From Scatosoma sp045127595 (GTDB lineage Bacteria > Bacillota > Clostridia > Christensenellales > Borkfalkiaceae): 64,000 nt of DNA. A program made the position numbers and the translations under genes. The stretch covers positions 1 through 64,000 of the forward strand of contig JBGVQS010000021.1 of assembly GCA_045127595.1 (NCBI GenBank), in the 5' to 3' direction. This document shows, one piece after another, positions 55,846 through 63,973 of this stretch (its first letter is position 1; every line of letters begins with the position of its first letter). The notes under the pieces were generated by a model that saw only the letters and a program-made list of their open reading frames with translations, searched no databases and was not told the origin of the DNA.

Positions 55846-56772
55846 ATGGATTCAATACAAAAAGATATGCTGTTAAAGATAGCCGATTTGCACTCCGTTC
55901 CCGAGGGCGCGTATAACATTCGCGGGAATAGCGAATTGCAGGGTAGAAATACAACGGCGAACATTGATATTGTTACGAAAACGGACGGAAAGGAAGGAAT
56001 CGACATTATCATCAAGCCGAACACGAAAAACGAGAGCGTGCATATTCCCGTCATCATCAGCAAGGCAGGCTTGCAAGAAGTGGTATATAACGATTTTTAT
56101 ATCGGAGAGAATGCGGACGTAGTAATCGTCGCAGGCTGTGGTATTCATAATTGTGGCGGCGTGGATATGACTTCGCGGCACGACGGCGTGCACACCTTCT
56201 ACGTTGGCAAGAATGCGAAAGTCAAATATACGGAAAAGCATTACGGAGAAGGGGACGGCAACGGCAAGAACGTGATGAATCCCGAAACGGTAGTGCATTT
56301 GGAAGAAGGCGCGTATATGGAAATGGAAACGACGCAAATCAAGGGGATCGATTCCACCAACCGCATTACGCGCGCGGATATGAAAGCGGGCGCAAATTTC
56401 GTCGTTAAGGAGAAATTGTACACACACGGTAAGCAGGAAGCGAATACCGATTTCGTGATTGATATGAACGGCGAAGGCTGTCGTGCGGACGTAATGTCCC
56501 GTTCGGTTGCGGCGGAAAATTCGGTGCAGCGTTTTGTTTCGACGATGAACGGCAACGCGCCCTGCCATGGTCATACCGAATGCGACGCGATTATTATGGA
56601 CAACGCGGCGGTTACCGCAGCGCCTTGTCTTTCCGCAAACGATATTGACGCGGAGCTGATCCACGAAGCCGCCATCGGTAAAATTGCAGGCGAACAGCTT
56701 ATCAAGCTGATGACGCTTGGCTTGTCGGAGAGGGAGGCGGAGGAGTATATTATAAAAGGCTTCCTTCAATAA
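55846..56772 (+). CDS. sufB: SufB/SufD-family Fe-S scaffold protein (short form)
   Basis: A 308-residue beta-helix protein of the SufBD family, shorter than classical SufB (about 470). Recognisable parts are the core (HYGEGDGNGKNVMNPETVVHLEEGAYMEM region, about 125-165) and the conserved C-terminal block with CHGHTECDAI, HEAAIGKI and LSEREAEEYIIKGFL. With SufC it forms the cluster-assembly complex. RBS GGGGGT lies upstream. It is most like the single SufB-type subunit of minimal SUF systems. A structured repeat region follows at once. Confidence 0.87.
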   Translation: MDSIQKDMLLKIADLHSVPEGAYNIRGNSELQGRNTTANIDIVTKTDGKEGIDIIIKPNTKNESVHIPVIISKAGLQEVVYNDFYIGENADVVIVAGCGIHNCGGVDMTSRHDGVHTFYVGKNAKVKYTEKHYGEGDGNGKNVMNPETVVHLEEGAYMEMETTQIKGIDSTNRITRADMKAGANFVVKEKLYTHGKQEANTDFVIDMNGEGCRADVMSRSVAAENSVQRFVSTMNGNAPCHGHTECDAIIMDNAAVTAAPCLSANDIDAELIHEAAIGKIAGEQLIKLMTLGLSEREAEEYIIKGFLQ

Positions 56773-56897
56773 AAAAACGACGTATATACTTCGCATTTCG
56801 GCGTCAAGCTTGCGGTTTGCCTTGCTCGTGTACGCCAAGTACACTCCCGTCGGCAAATCCGCGCTTTCCTTGAACTGCTCGTATCTACGCCGTTTTT
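56773..56897 (+). repeat. Structured intergenic element, copy B
   Basis: Outer arms AAAAACGACGTATATAC (56773-56789) and GTATCTACGCCGTTTTT (56881-56897) pair at 15 of 17 positions. The inner stem TTTGCC/GGCAAA encloses GTGTAC-GCCAA-GTACAC with TCCCGTC on the 3' side, matching copy A with compensatory changes. It begins directly after the sufB stop. Confidence 0.65.
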
Positions 56898-57121
56898 GGC
56901 TCGAGTACAATTGAGCTGTTAGCGAGCAATCAAGAATGATAGAAAATTATGATCCAACGGAACGTTGGCGTGCCCCTTGGTTACGTACAGACGTACGCGC
57001 CCTGCGGGGTACTCAACGCGCCTTGAACTGCTCGTATCTACGCCGTTTTTAGCTCGGGTACTACTTGGTGGACAACGAGCAATCAAGAAAAATAGAAAGT
57101 CATGATCCAACGGAACGTTGG
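56868..57121 (+). repeat. Pair of 101-bp direct repeats in the sufB-apeA intergenic region
   Basis: Copies at 56868-56968 and 57021-57121 begin CCTTGAACTGCTCGTATCTA and end in AACGTTGG. They differ at scattered bases. The 406-bp gap 56773-57178 contains these repeats plus elements B and C. Apart from the apeA ribosome binding site, nothing else is recognised there. Confidence 0.85.
56963..57018 (+). repeat. Structured intergenic element, copy C (core hairpin)
   Basis: Nested stems CGTTG/CAACG, GTGCCCC/GGGGTAC and CGTAC/GTACG have an AGAC loop. The internal loop (TTGGTTA opposite CGCCCTGC) sits where copies A and B have their asymmetric loop. The sequence differs but pairing is kept. Confidence 0.5.
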
Positions 57122-57178
57122 GTAGCAACGAGCAAAAATAAAAAACTACAAAAATAAAAAAATTAGGAGAAATAAATC

Positions 57179-58555
57179 ATGAGCGAACTTGCTTACAAAA
57201 GAACGAACGTCTATGAAAAAGCAGACGAACAACAAATGAAGGCGATTTTCGATTACGCAGAAGGTTATAAAACTTTCTTAGACGAAGCGAAAACGGAACG
57301 CGAAGCTTGCGCTTTTGTAGAAAAAGCGGCAATCGCACAGGGCTACGTTCCCTATCAATGGGGACAAAAATTAAAGGCTGGCGACAAGGTTTATTATAAC
57401 AATCGCGGCAAAAATATCTACCTTATCCGCGTAGGTACGGCGGACGTATCGAAAGCGGGTATCCGCATTGTCGCTTCCCATATCGACAGCCCGAGAATCG
57501 ATCTCAAACAAGTTCCCTTGTACGAATCGGACGGAATCGCTTTTGCAAAAACCCATTATTACGGCGGCGTTCGTAAGTATCAATGGGCGACAATTCCTCT
57601 TTCCTTGCACGGCGCGGTAGTCCTTGCAAACGGGGAAAAGCTTAACGTGAAGATCGGCGAAGGGGAAAACGATCCCGTTTTCTACATAAGCGACCTTCTT
57701 CCCCACCTTGCGGCAAAACAAAACGCGAAACCTCTTGGCGAAGCAATCGAAGGGGAAGATCTCAACATTTGGCTTGGGAACATTCCTTTTACGGCGGCAA
57801 AGGAAGACAAGGATAAGACGGTAAAGGAAAATCTTCTTCGTATTCTCAACGAAAAATACGGTATCCAAGAAGCGGATTTCCTTTCGGCGGAACTTTCCCT
57901 TGTACCTGCGTTCAACGCACGTGATATCGGCTTTGACAGAGCGCTTATCGGCGCATACGGTCATGACGATAGAGTATGCTCGTACCCCGCATATACCGCT
58001 TTGTTCGACGTAGAAACGAACGATCAAACGGTTATGGTAGTGCTTGCCGACAAAGAAGAAATCGGCAGCGAAGGCACGACGGGTATGCAATGCGCGGTAT
58101 TCACCGACCTGATCGACGCAATCGCGGCTTCCTTTAATACGACGAGTGCAGCGGTTCGCGCAAATTCAAAATGCCTTTCCGCAGACGTAAACGCGGCGTA
58201 CGATCCCAACTTCCCGCAGGTGCTTGAAAAGCAAAACGCGACCTATCTTTCCCACGGCGCAGGCGTAACCAAATTCACGGGAGCGCGCGGTAAGAGCGGT
58301 TCTTCCGACGCAGACGCGGAATACGTTGGTTTTATCCGCAAGCTGTTTGACGAAAACGGCGTTGTATGGCAGACGGGCGAGCTTGGAAAAGTAGATGTCG
58401 GCGGCGGCGGTACGGTAGCGAAATATATCGCGAAAATGAATATCGACACCATTGATATCGGAGTTGCGGTCGTTTCTATGCACGCCCCTTACGAAGTCGT
58501 TTCCAAAGCGGACGTTTACCAAAATTATCTTGCGTTCCGTGCGTTCATGAAATAA
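57179..58555 (+). CDS. apeA: M18 family aminopeptidase (ApeA type)
   Basis: A 458-residue cytosolic zinc aminopeptidase preceded by TAGGAG. The M18 metal ligands are visible in ASHIDSPRIDLK, YGHDDRVCSYPA, KEEIGSEGT and MHAPYEVVS. It removes N-terminal residues, often acidic ones, from peptides and is usually a large homo-oligomer. It converges on a second M18 gene (58632-59897) across a shared terminator. It may finish digestion of peptides brought in by the Opp systems. Confidence 0.92.
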   Translation: MSELAYKRTNVYEKADEQQMKAIFDYAEGYKTFLDEAKTEREACAFVEKAAIAQGYVPYQWGQKLKAGDKVYYNNRGKNIYLIRVGTADVSKAGIRIVASHIDSPRIDLKQVPLYESDGIAFAKTHYYGGVRKYQWATIPLSLHGAVVLANGEKLNVKIGEGENDPVFYISDLLPHLAAKQNAKPLGEAIEGEDLNIWLGNIPFTAAKEDKDKTVKENLLRILNEKYGIQEADFLSAELSLVPAFNARDIGFDRALIGAYGHDDRVCSYPAYTALFDVETNDQTVMVVLADKEEIGSEGTTGMQCAVFTDLIDAIAASFNTTSAAVRANSKCLSADVNAAYDPNFPQVLEKQNATYLSHGAGVTKFTGARGKSGSSDADAEYVGFIRKLFDENGVVWQTGELGKVDVGGGGTVAKYIAKMNIDTIDIGVAVVSMHAPYEVVSKADVYQNYLAFRAFMK

Positions 58556-58557
58556 AA

Positions 58558-58586
58558 ACGGGCATACCGTGTACGAGTTGAACACG
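58558..58586 (+). repeat. Diverged copy of the dispersed intergenic repeat
   Basis: Just after the apeA stop, it shares GGC.TACCGTGTACG.GTT with the units at 6799-6900. Confidence 0.5.
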
Positions 58587-58618
58587 AAAAAAGCCGTTCG
58601 GAAAACCGAACGGCTTTT
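58587..58618. terminator. Bidirectional terminator between two M18 genes
   Basis: A perfect stem (AAAAGCCGTTCGG at 58589-58601 with its complement at 58606-58618) has an AAAA loop and A- and T-tracts on both sides, so it can stop transcription from both directions. Confidence 0.9.
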
Positions 58619-58631
58619 ACTGTGCAATTTT

Positions 58632-59897
58632 TTATTTGCGGACGATAAATCCTTCGTCTACGCGGAAGATTTCAGAAGAATAGAACTCCGTCAAGCCCTT
58701 CATCAAATCTTGGTAATCGGCTTTTGCAAAGCATTCGCAAGCGGAATGCATCGCGAGCTGTGCCAAGCCCATATCCGCGCCTGCGATACTCACGTGGCGT
58801 AAAGAAAGCGCGCCGAGCGTACCTCCGCTGCGTGCGTCCGAGCGGTTAAAGAAATACTGATATTTTGCGCCCGCATTACGGAATACCGTTTTCACGACGG
58901 CGGAACTGACCGCGTCGGTAATATAGGCGTTATCCGCATGGCTCTTGATCACCACGCCGCCGCCGAGCAGGGTCTTGTTCGTAGGATCGGACTTTTCGGG
59001 GTGGTTGGGGTGGAGTGCGTGCGCGTTATCGAGAGAAATCATAAACGACGACGCAAGCGCGCGGTAATATTCGTTTTCGTCAAAGCGCAAGGTATATGCG
59101 ATACGGCGCAGGGTATTTTCCAAAAAATCCCCGTCCGCGCCTTGCGTGGAAAGGCTGCCCGTTTCTTCGTTGTTCAAAATAGCGGCAACGGAGATCCCGC
59201 TTTGCGAATTTTTACTGCAAAGCGCTTGTACGGACGAAAAGGCGCTCGTCAAATTATCGATACGAGGGGAAGCAAAAAACTCGTCGTTTGCGCCAAAAGT
59301 ATAAGGATTTTCCGCGCTTACAACGTACAAATCGTACGCTACGGCGTTTTCCGCTTGCATTTTTTCAAGCAAATTATCTTCTCCGTTCAAGGAAAAGAGC
59401 GGCTGCATATCCACCTGCGCATTGAGCGCGAAGCCTTCGTTTGCACTGCGGTTCATATGGATTGCCAAAGAGGGGATACAAACAAGGAAAGGGGATTCCA
59501 CCGTTTCTTCCCGTAAAAGCTCGCCTTCCTGTTTTACAATCCGTCCTGCAATTTTCAAGGGGCGGTCAAGGAAAGAATAGAAAAGTCCGCCGCCGTATTT
59601 TTCGGTATTAAGAGTTACGTGCGCGCCTTTGCGTTCGGGATTTTCTTTGACTTTAAAGGCAGGGGAATCGCTGTGCGAAGCCACGATTTTAAAGGAAAAA
59701 GTGTCCGTCGAATCAACGGTAAAAGCAATTATGCTACCGCCGCGAACGACGAAATAGCTGCCGCCTTCTTCAATCGTCCAGTCCGCCGTTTCCAAAAGAG
59801 GACGGAAGCCCTGTTCAAGAAGAAGCTTTTTCACGTTTTGTACTGTATGATAAGGGGTAAGGGAATTTGTCAAAAATTCCTGCAAAGATTTGAACAT
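58632..59897 (-). CDS. apeB: M18 family aminopeptidase (ApeB type)
   Basis: A 421-residue enzyme. The start at 59897 has GGAAGGA upstream; the longer frame runs into the promoter. M18 ligands are seen in SHSDSPAFKVK, ASPRIDNL, NNEETGS, LDNAHALHPN and the final MHSACE. It belongs to the aspartyl-aminopeptidase-like branch (ApeB), distinct from the protein encoded opposite. It is cytosolic and probably acts on N-terminal acidic residues of peptides. It has its own promoter and a shared terminator. Confidence 0.92.
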   Translation of the reverse strand: MFKSLQEFLTNSLTPYHTVQNVKKLLLEQGFRPLLETADWTIEEGGSYFVVRGGSIIAFTVDSTDTFSFKIVASHSDSPAFKVKENPERKGAHVTLNTEKYGGGLFYSFLDRPLKIAGRIVKQEGELLREETVESPFLVCIPSLAIHMNRSANEGFALNAQVDMQPLFSLNGEDNLLEKMQAENAVAYDLYVVSAENPYTFGANDEFFASPRIDNLTSAFSSVQALCSKNSQSGISVAAILNNEETGSLSTQGADGDFLENTLRRIAYTLRFDENEYYRALASSFMISLDNAHALHPNHPEKSDPTNKTLLGGGVVIKSHADNAYITDAVSSAVVKTVFRNAGAKYQYFFNRSDARSGGTLGALSLRHVSIAGADMGLAQLAMHSACECFAKADYQDLMKGLTEFYSSEIFRVDEGFIVRK

Positions 59898-59930
59898 AAA
59901 ACTGTCCTTCCTAATAAAATGGTTAAGGAT

Positions 59931-59959
59931 ATTGTAACACTTTCGCGCGCTTTTGACAA
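59931..59959 (-). promoter_or_regulatory. Sigma-A promoter for apeB
   Basis: On the minus strand, TTGTCA (59954-59959) and TACAAT (59931-59936) have a 17-bp spacer. The start codon lies 33 bp downstream. Confidence 0.82.
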
Positions 59960-60109
59960 GTGAACGCGCCCTTTTTTTCAATATTTGGTAAAATTTATTT
60001 ATTTTTCATCAAACGTTGACAATTTTAACATTTGAAACAGTTATAATCAAATTCGTAAAAAAAACGTCGAAAAACCTTTATTTTTCAGCAAATTTTCACA
60101 AAAAGTATC

Positions 60110-60138
60110 TTGACATTTTTTGGTGGAGCGTATATAAT
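60110..60138 (+). promoter_or_regulatory. Consensus sigma-A promoter for the MarR gene
   Basis: TTGACA (60110-60115) and TATAAT (60133-60138) have a 17-bp spacer. The start codon is 54 bp downstream. Confidence 0.9.
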
Positions 60139-60192
60139 ATTGTTAAGTAGAACGAAGGAAAGTAAATTAGGAACAAAAGCGGGGTGTTTTTT

Positions 60193-60708
60193 ATGAAAAA
60201 CGAAAAGAACAGAAGAAGAAACGATAACGTGGAAGCATTAGAAAGACCAAACGAAATCACAAAAAACGAAAGATATCTTACGATGGCTTTTAATCTTTTA
60301 AAACGTCGTGAACAGTTCATTATCGCGGATAAGAAAACGCATTTCAGCGACACGGAAATCCGCTTGATTGCGGAAGTGATCGCCGCAAGATACCAAGGTA
60401 AACGCTTGATTTCCACCCAGCTTGCCGACTTGCTCGGGGTTACCCGTTCGGCAGTTTCACAAATCGTAAACCGTTTGGAAATGCAGGGCTTTGTACAAAG
60501 AGTCCCCGACGCCGTGGATAAGAAAATTGCCTATATCGAAATCACGGAAGAAACGAAAGCTACCTATGGCAAAGACTTGGATATTTGCTTGGCGTTTATC
60601 GGTAAGGCAGTAGAGAAATTCGGGGAAGCGAATTTCGAAAAAATGTACGCCTTGATGTGTGGTTTTATCGACGTTCTCGAAGAACTCCGCGCAGATTGGC
60701 AGGACTAA
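60193..60708 (+). CDS. MarR-family transcriptional regulator
   Basis: A 171-residue protein. ATG 60193 is preferred to an upstream GTG because GGGGTG sits 6 bases before it. An Asn/Arg/Glu-rich N-terminus is followed by a winged helix-turn-helix (STQLADLLGVTRSAVSQIVNRL, about 74-95) and a wing with DKKIAYIEIT. It should bind DNA as a dimer. It is followed by a fused ABC exporter-type gene, which it may repress, a common pairing; the ligand is unknown. Confidence 0.88.
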   Translation: MKNEKNRRRNDNVEALERPNEITKNERYLTMAFNLLKRREQFIIADKKTHFSDTEIRLIAEVIAARYQGKRLISTQLADLLGVTRSAVSQIVNRLEMQGFVQRVPDAVDKKIAYIEITEETKATYGKDLDICLAFIGKAVEKFGEANFEKMYALMCGFIDVLEELRADWQD

Positions 60709-60726
60709 AAAGTTTTTTGAATGGTC

Positions 60727-60745
60727 AAGCGGGTAAATCCCGCTT
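60727..60745 (+). terminator. Hairpin after the MarR gene, possible weak terminator
   Basis: AAGCGGG pairs with CCCGCTT around TAAAT, followed only by ACTTTTC. It could act as an attenuator before the ABC gene. Confidence 0.45.
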
Positions 60746-60838
60746 ACTTTTCACGAAAATTACAGTAAAGGGATTAACGAAACTGTATATTTCCTTAACA
60801 AAAACATACGCATTTTAATTTTTTTGGAGCTATAAATT

Positions 60839-63535
60839 ATGTTGCTTTTAAAGAACGTTACAAAGGATTACAAGACGGCGGGTTCGCTTGTTCCCGCGCT
60901 CAAAGGGGTTACGTTGCGTTTTCGCAAAAACGAATTCGTATCGATTTTAGGACAGTCGGGTTGCGGAAAAACGACGCTTTTGAACATTATCGGCGGTTTG
61001 GATCATTACACGACGGGGGACTTGGTTATTAACGGCGTTTCGACCAAGGATTACAAGGATAAGGATTGGGACGTTTACAGAAACCACCGTATCGGGTTCA
61101 TTTTTCAATCGTACAATTTGATTCCTCATCAAACGATTTTGGGGAACGTCGAGCTTGCGTTGACGATTGCAGGTTTACCGAAAGCGGAGCGCAGACAGCG
61201 CGCGGAAGAAGCCCTGAAAAAGGTTGGATTGGAAAGTGAAATGCACAAAAAACCCAACCAGCTTTCGGGGGGACAGATGCAACGTGTTGCAATTGCGCGT
61301 GCGCTCGTAAACAACCCTGAAATTTTGCTTGCGGACGAACCGACGGGTGCGCTTGACACGGCGACCAGCGTACAAATCATGGATCTCATTCGCGAAATCG
61401 CAGGGGAACGGCTGGTCATTATGGTTACGCACAATCCCGAGCTTGCGGAAGAATATTCTACGCGTATTGTCAAGCTTTCGGACGGGCTTGTCGTTTCGGA
61501 CAGCAATCCGTACGATTTAGACGCACCTGAAGAAACGACAGACGAGCTTTTCGACGTTACGCCAAAGGAAGAACAAACCGAAGAAAAACAGGAAAAACCG
61601 ACCAAGAAAAAGAAAGAACGTTCGGCAATGTCCTTTTTGACTTCGCTTGGTTTGAGTGCGAAAAACCTATTGATGAAGCGTGGCAGAACGGCGATCACGT
61701 CGATCGCGGGGAGTATCGGTATCATCAGCGTTTGCTTGGTGTTAGCGCTCTCCAACGGGTTCAGCGGTTACATATCTCAAACGGAAGAAGACCTGCTTTC
61801 GTCCTCTCCCGTTACCGTTTCCAAAAAGACGGTGGACATAGACGCGATTATGAGCGGTATGACGGATACTTCGGATATGCCGAATTTAAAGGAATTACAT
61901 AACAAGGTTTACGTCAATTCCTTCCTGACGAATATTGCGCAAGGCATGATGATCGAAAACGACATCAACGACGCGTATTTGGATTACCTTTCCAAAATGC
62001 CTTCTTCCGCGTATGAAGAAATCATGTACACGAAAGGTGCAGTGCTGACGGATAATTTGTTCGTATCTTCCCCGTTTGCGACTTTGCCCGAAGAAACGAA
62101 TATGCGTTTTGAAGGCTACACTTCCGTATCGACGATCAAAGGCACGTATACGGCGATCTTAAAGCAAGCGGAAGCGGAATACGCAGACCTTGCCGGCTAC
62201 GTCAGTATCTTGGGCGAAGTGGTCAACGTCATGCCCGGTACGGCTGATTTCGAGAAAAATAATTACGCGGATTACGTACTGTCGCAATACGACGTAATTG
62301 CCGTCAATGAAAATATCGAAGACAACGACGGTATCCCCAAAAACGCAAACGAAGCGGTGCTTGTCGTTGGTCAAAACAACGATTTGACGGATATTTTACT
62401 TGCACAGCTTGGGCTGATGTCCGCAGAAGACTTTTTGAAAGTGTTTGCCGACGTTAATATCGGCGGCGGAGCGCAGGGCGGAGAAACGAACGGAAAAGAC
62501 GATTATCAAACGGTCAATTTTGATAAAATTTTCAACACCGAATTCCGTTTCTATAACAATCACGCAACGTATGCGGAAAACACTTCGGGGCAGGGCTTAC
62601 CCTATCGATATATCGGCGGTACTACTTCGACGGAAGAATCCGACCAAATCAAAATCGTTGGGATTTTGCGTTTGAAAGACGGACTTGGCTTCGGCTGTTT
62701 GTCGGACGGGTTAAACGTAACGGAAAAGCTTGTGAATAACTATATCGCAAACGAGCTTGCGAATCCTTCTTCTATCGTAGAATATATGCGGAAGAATCCC
62801 GGTGCGATTCCTGCGGAGAATTTATACGCGTACGTGGATTATAACACGAACCAGTTGGAAACGAATGACGCGATAGCGGCGCTCGGCGGAAGCGATAAGG
62901 TACGGAAAATATTCTTCTATACCGAATCGTTTGATACCAAGCGCGAAATGCTGAACTATCTCGACGGTTGGAACGATTTGTGCGAACAGGGCACGGAAGA
63001 AAATCCGTACGTATATACATGGACGGACGAAAACGGACAAACGCAAACGTTGGGGCTTTGGGAAAAATACGAAGTAAAATACATGGACACCATCGGTATG
63101 ATGATGAGCATGGTCGAAACGATTTTGGACGCGATCACGTACGTGCTTGTAGCGTTTACGTCCATTTCGTTGGTGGTATCTTCAGTTATGATCGGTATCA
63201 TTACCTACGTTTCCGTTGTCGAGCGTACGAAAGAAATCGGTGTTTTGCGTTCTCTCGGCGCGCGGAAAAAGGACATCAAAAACCTGTTCAATGCGGAAAC
63301 GTTCATTATCGGGCTTGCTTCGGGGGCATTCGGGGTAGCGGTTACCTATCTTCTCTCCTTTGCAATCAACGGCTTGCTGGGTGCGCTTACAGGTATCGGC
63401 GCGATTGCTGTGCTGCCCTTCGGCTCGGCGTTTACAATGATTGTGATTAGTATCGTTTTAACGTTGATCAGCGGTTTGATTCCTGCAAAGGCGGCGGCAA
63501 AGAAAGACCCCGTTGTGGCGCTTCGTACCGAATAA
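60839..63535 (+). CDS. ABC transporter with ATPase and FtsX-type permease fused (MacB-like)
   Basis: An 898-residue protein. The ATPase has Walker A GQSGCGKT (38-45), LSGGQMQRVAIARALV (about 142) and LLADEPTGALD (about 162), of the LolD/MacB class. A charged linker (about 230-265) leads to TM1 (about 285-308). A large extracytoplasmic region (about 310-755) follows, then three C-terminal helices of the FtsX fold (about 758-890) with VVERTKEIGVLRSLGA. The order ATPase-TM-periplasmic-TM3 is that of MacB, which moves substrates by mechanotransmission rather than through a pore. RBS TTTGGAG. Likely controlled by the adjacent MarR; the substrate is unknown. Confidence 0.92.
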   Translation: MLLLKNVTKDYKTAGSLVPALKGVTLRFRKNEFVSILGQSGCGKTTLLNIIGGLDHYTTGDLVINGVSTKDYKDKDWDVYRNHRIGFIFQSYNLIPHQTILGNVELALTIAGLPKAERRQRAEEALKKVGLESEMHKKPNQLSGGQMQRVAIARALVNNPEILLADEPTGALDTATSVQIMDLIREIAGERLVIMVTHNPELAEEYSTRIVKLSDGLVVSDSNPYDLDAPEETTDELFDVTPKEEQTEEKQEKPTKKKKERSAMSFLTSLGLSAKNLLMKRGRTAITSIAGSIGIISVCLVLALSNGFSGYISQTEEDLLSSSPVTVSKKTVDIDAIMSGMTDTSDMPNLKELHNKVYVNSFLTNIAQGMMIENDINDAYLDYLSKMPSSAYEEIMYTKGAVLTDNLFVSSPFATLPEETNMRFEGYTSVSTIKGTYTAILKQAEAEYADLAGYVSILGEVVNVMPGTADFEKNNYADYVLSQYDVIAVNENIEDNDGIPKNANEAVLVVGQNNDLTDILLAQLGLMSAEDFLKVFADVNIGGGAQGGETNGKDDYQTVNFDKIFNTEFRFYNNHATYAENTSGQGLPYRYIGGTTSTEESDQIKIVGILRLKDGLGFGCLSDGLNVTEKLVNNYIANELANPSSIVEYMRKNPGAIPAENLYAYVDYNTNQLETNDAIAALGGSDKVRKIFFYTESFDTKREMLNYLDGWNDLCEQGTEENPYVYTWTDENGQTQTLGLWEKYEVKYMDTIGMMMSMVETILDAITYVLVAFTSISLVVSSVMIGIITYVSVVERTKEIGVLRSLGARKKDIKNLFNAETFIIGLASGAFGVAVTYLLSFAINGLLGALTGIGAIAVLPFGSAFTMIVISIVLTLISGLIPAKAAAKKDPVVALRTE

Positions 63536-63552
63536 TTGACAAAATTATCAAC

Positions 63553-63591
63553 AAAAAATACGGTTCTTTTTTGGAAGAGCCGTATTTTTTT
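63553..63591 (+). terminator. Terminator after the MacB-like gene
   Basis: AATACGGTTCTT (63557-63568) pairs with AAGAGCCGTATT (63575-63586), with one G-T pair and a 6-base loop. It has flanking A- and T-tracts. Confidence 0.85.
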
Positions 63592-63639
63592 GCATACTTT
63601 TACGGATACGGAACATACTGCTTACAGGAGGGAAGGATC

Positions 63640-63867
63640 ATGCGTATTGTAAATATTATTGCATATATTTTGGTCATTGTCGGCGCAGTCAACTGGGGCT
63701 TGTTCGGGTTGTTCAACTTCAACCTGGTATCTTCGGTATTCGCCGGCGCACGTACCGTAGGTTCGGTTATCGTTTACACGATCATTGCACTTGCGGCATT
63801 GTGGTTGATCCTGTCGCCGCTCATCAGTGGCGGCGCGCTTTGGTTCAGAGATAGAAGCGCGGACTAA
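63640..63867 (+). CDS. DUF378 small membrane protein
   Basis: A 75-residue protein. The start at 63640 follows AGGAGGGAAGG; the longer frame runs through the upstream terminator. Two hydrophobic helices (about 5-25 and 42-62) carry the DUF378 opening NIIAYILVIVGAVNWGLFGLFNFNLV. The family is widespread in Firmicutes and its function is unknown. It stands alone between two terminators. Confidence 0.88.
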   Translation: MRIVNIIAYILVIVGAVNWGLFGLFNFNLVSSVFAGARTVGSVIVYTIIALAALWLILSPLISGGALWFRDRSAD

Positions 63868-63893
63868 CACGGACGAAATAAATTCTGAACGGG

Positions 63894-63939
63894 AAAGCGG
63901 TTGTTTGAGAGCGTAACAGCTTTAAAACAACCGCTTTTT
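63894..63939 (+). terminator. Terminator after the DUF378 gene
   Basis: AAAGCGGTTGTTT (63894-63906) pairs perfectly with AAACAACCGCTTT (63925-63937), with an 18-base loop followed by TTTTT. Confidence 0.85.
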
Positions 63940-63973
63940 CATATTTTTAAGGAAAAAATTTTTTTTGTCGGTA

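Noticed and set aside
56919..57128. Minus-strand frame in the sufB-apeA gap
   Set aside because: It is produced by the 101-bp duplication reading through hairpin repeats, with no RBS and no recognisable protein.
60016..60047. Second promoter upstream of the MarR gene (TTGACA ... TATAAT)
   Set aside because: The spacer is 20 bp, too long for efficient use, and a perfect promoter lies closer at 60110-60138.
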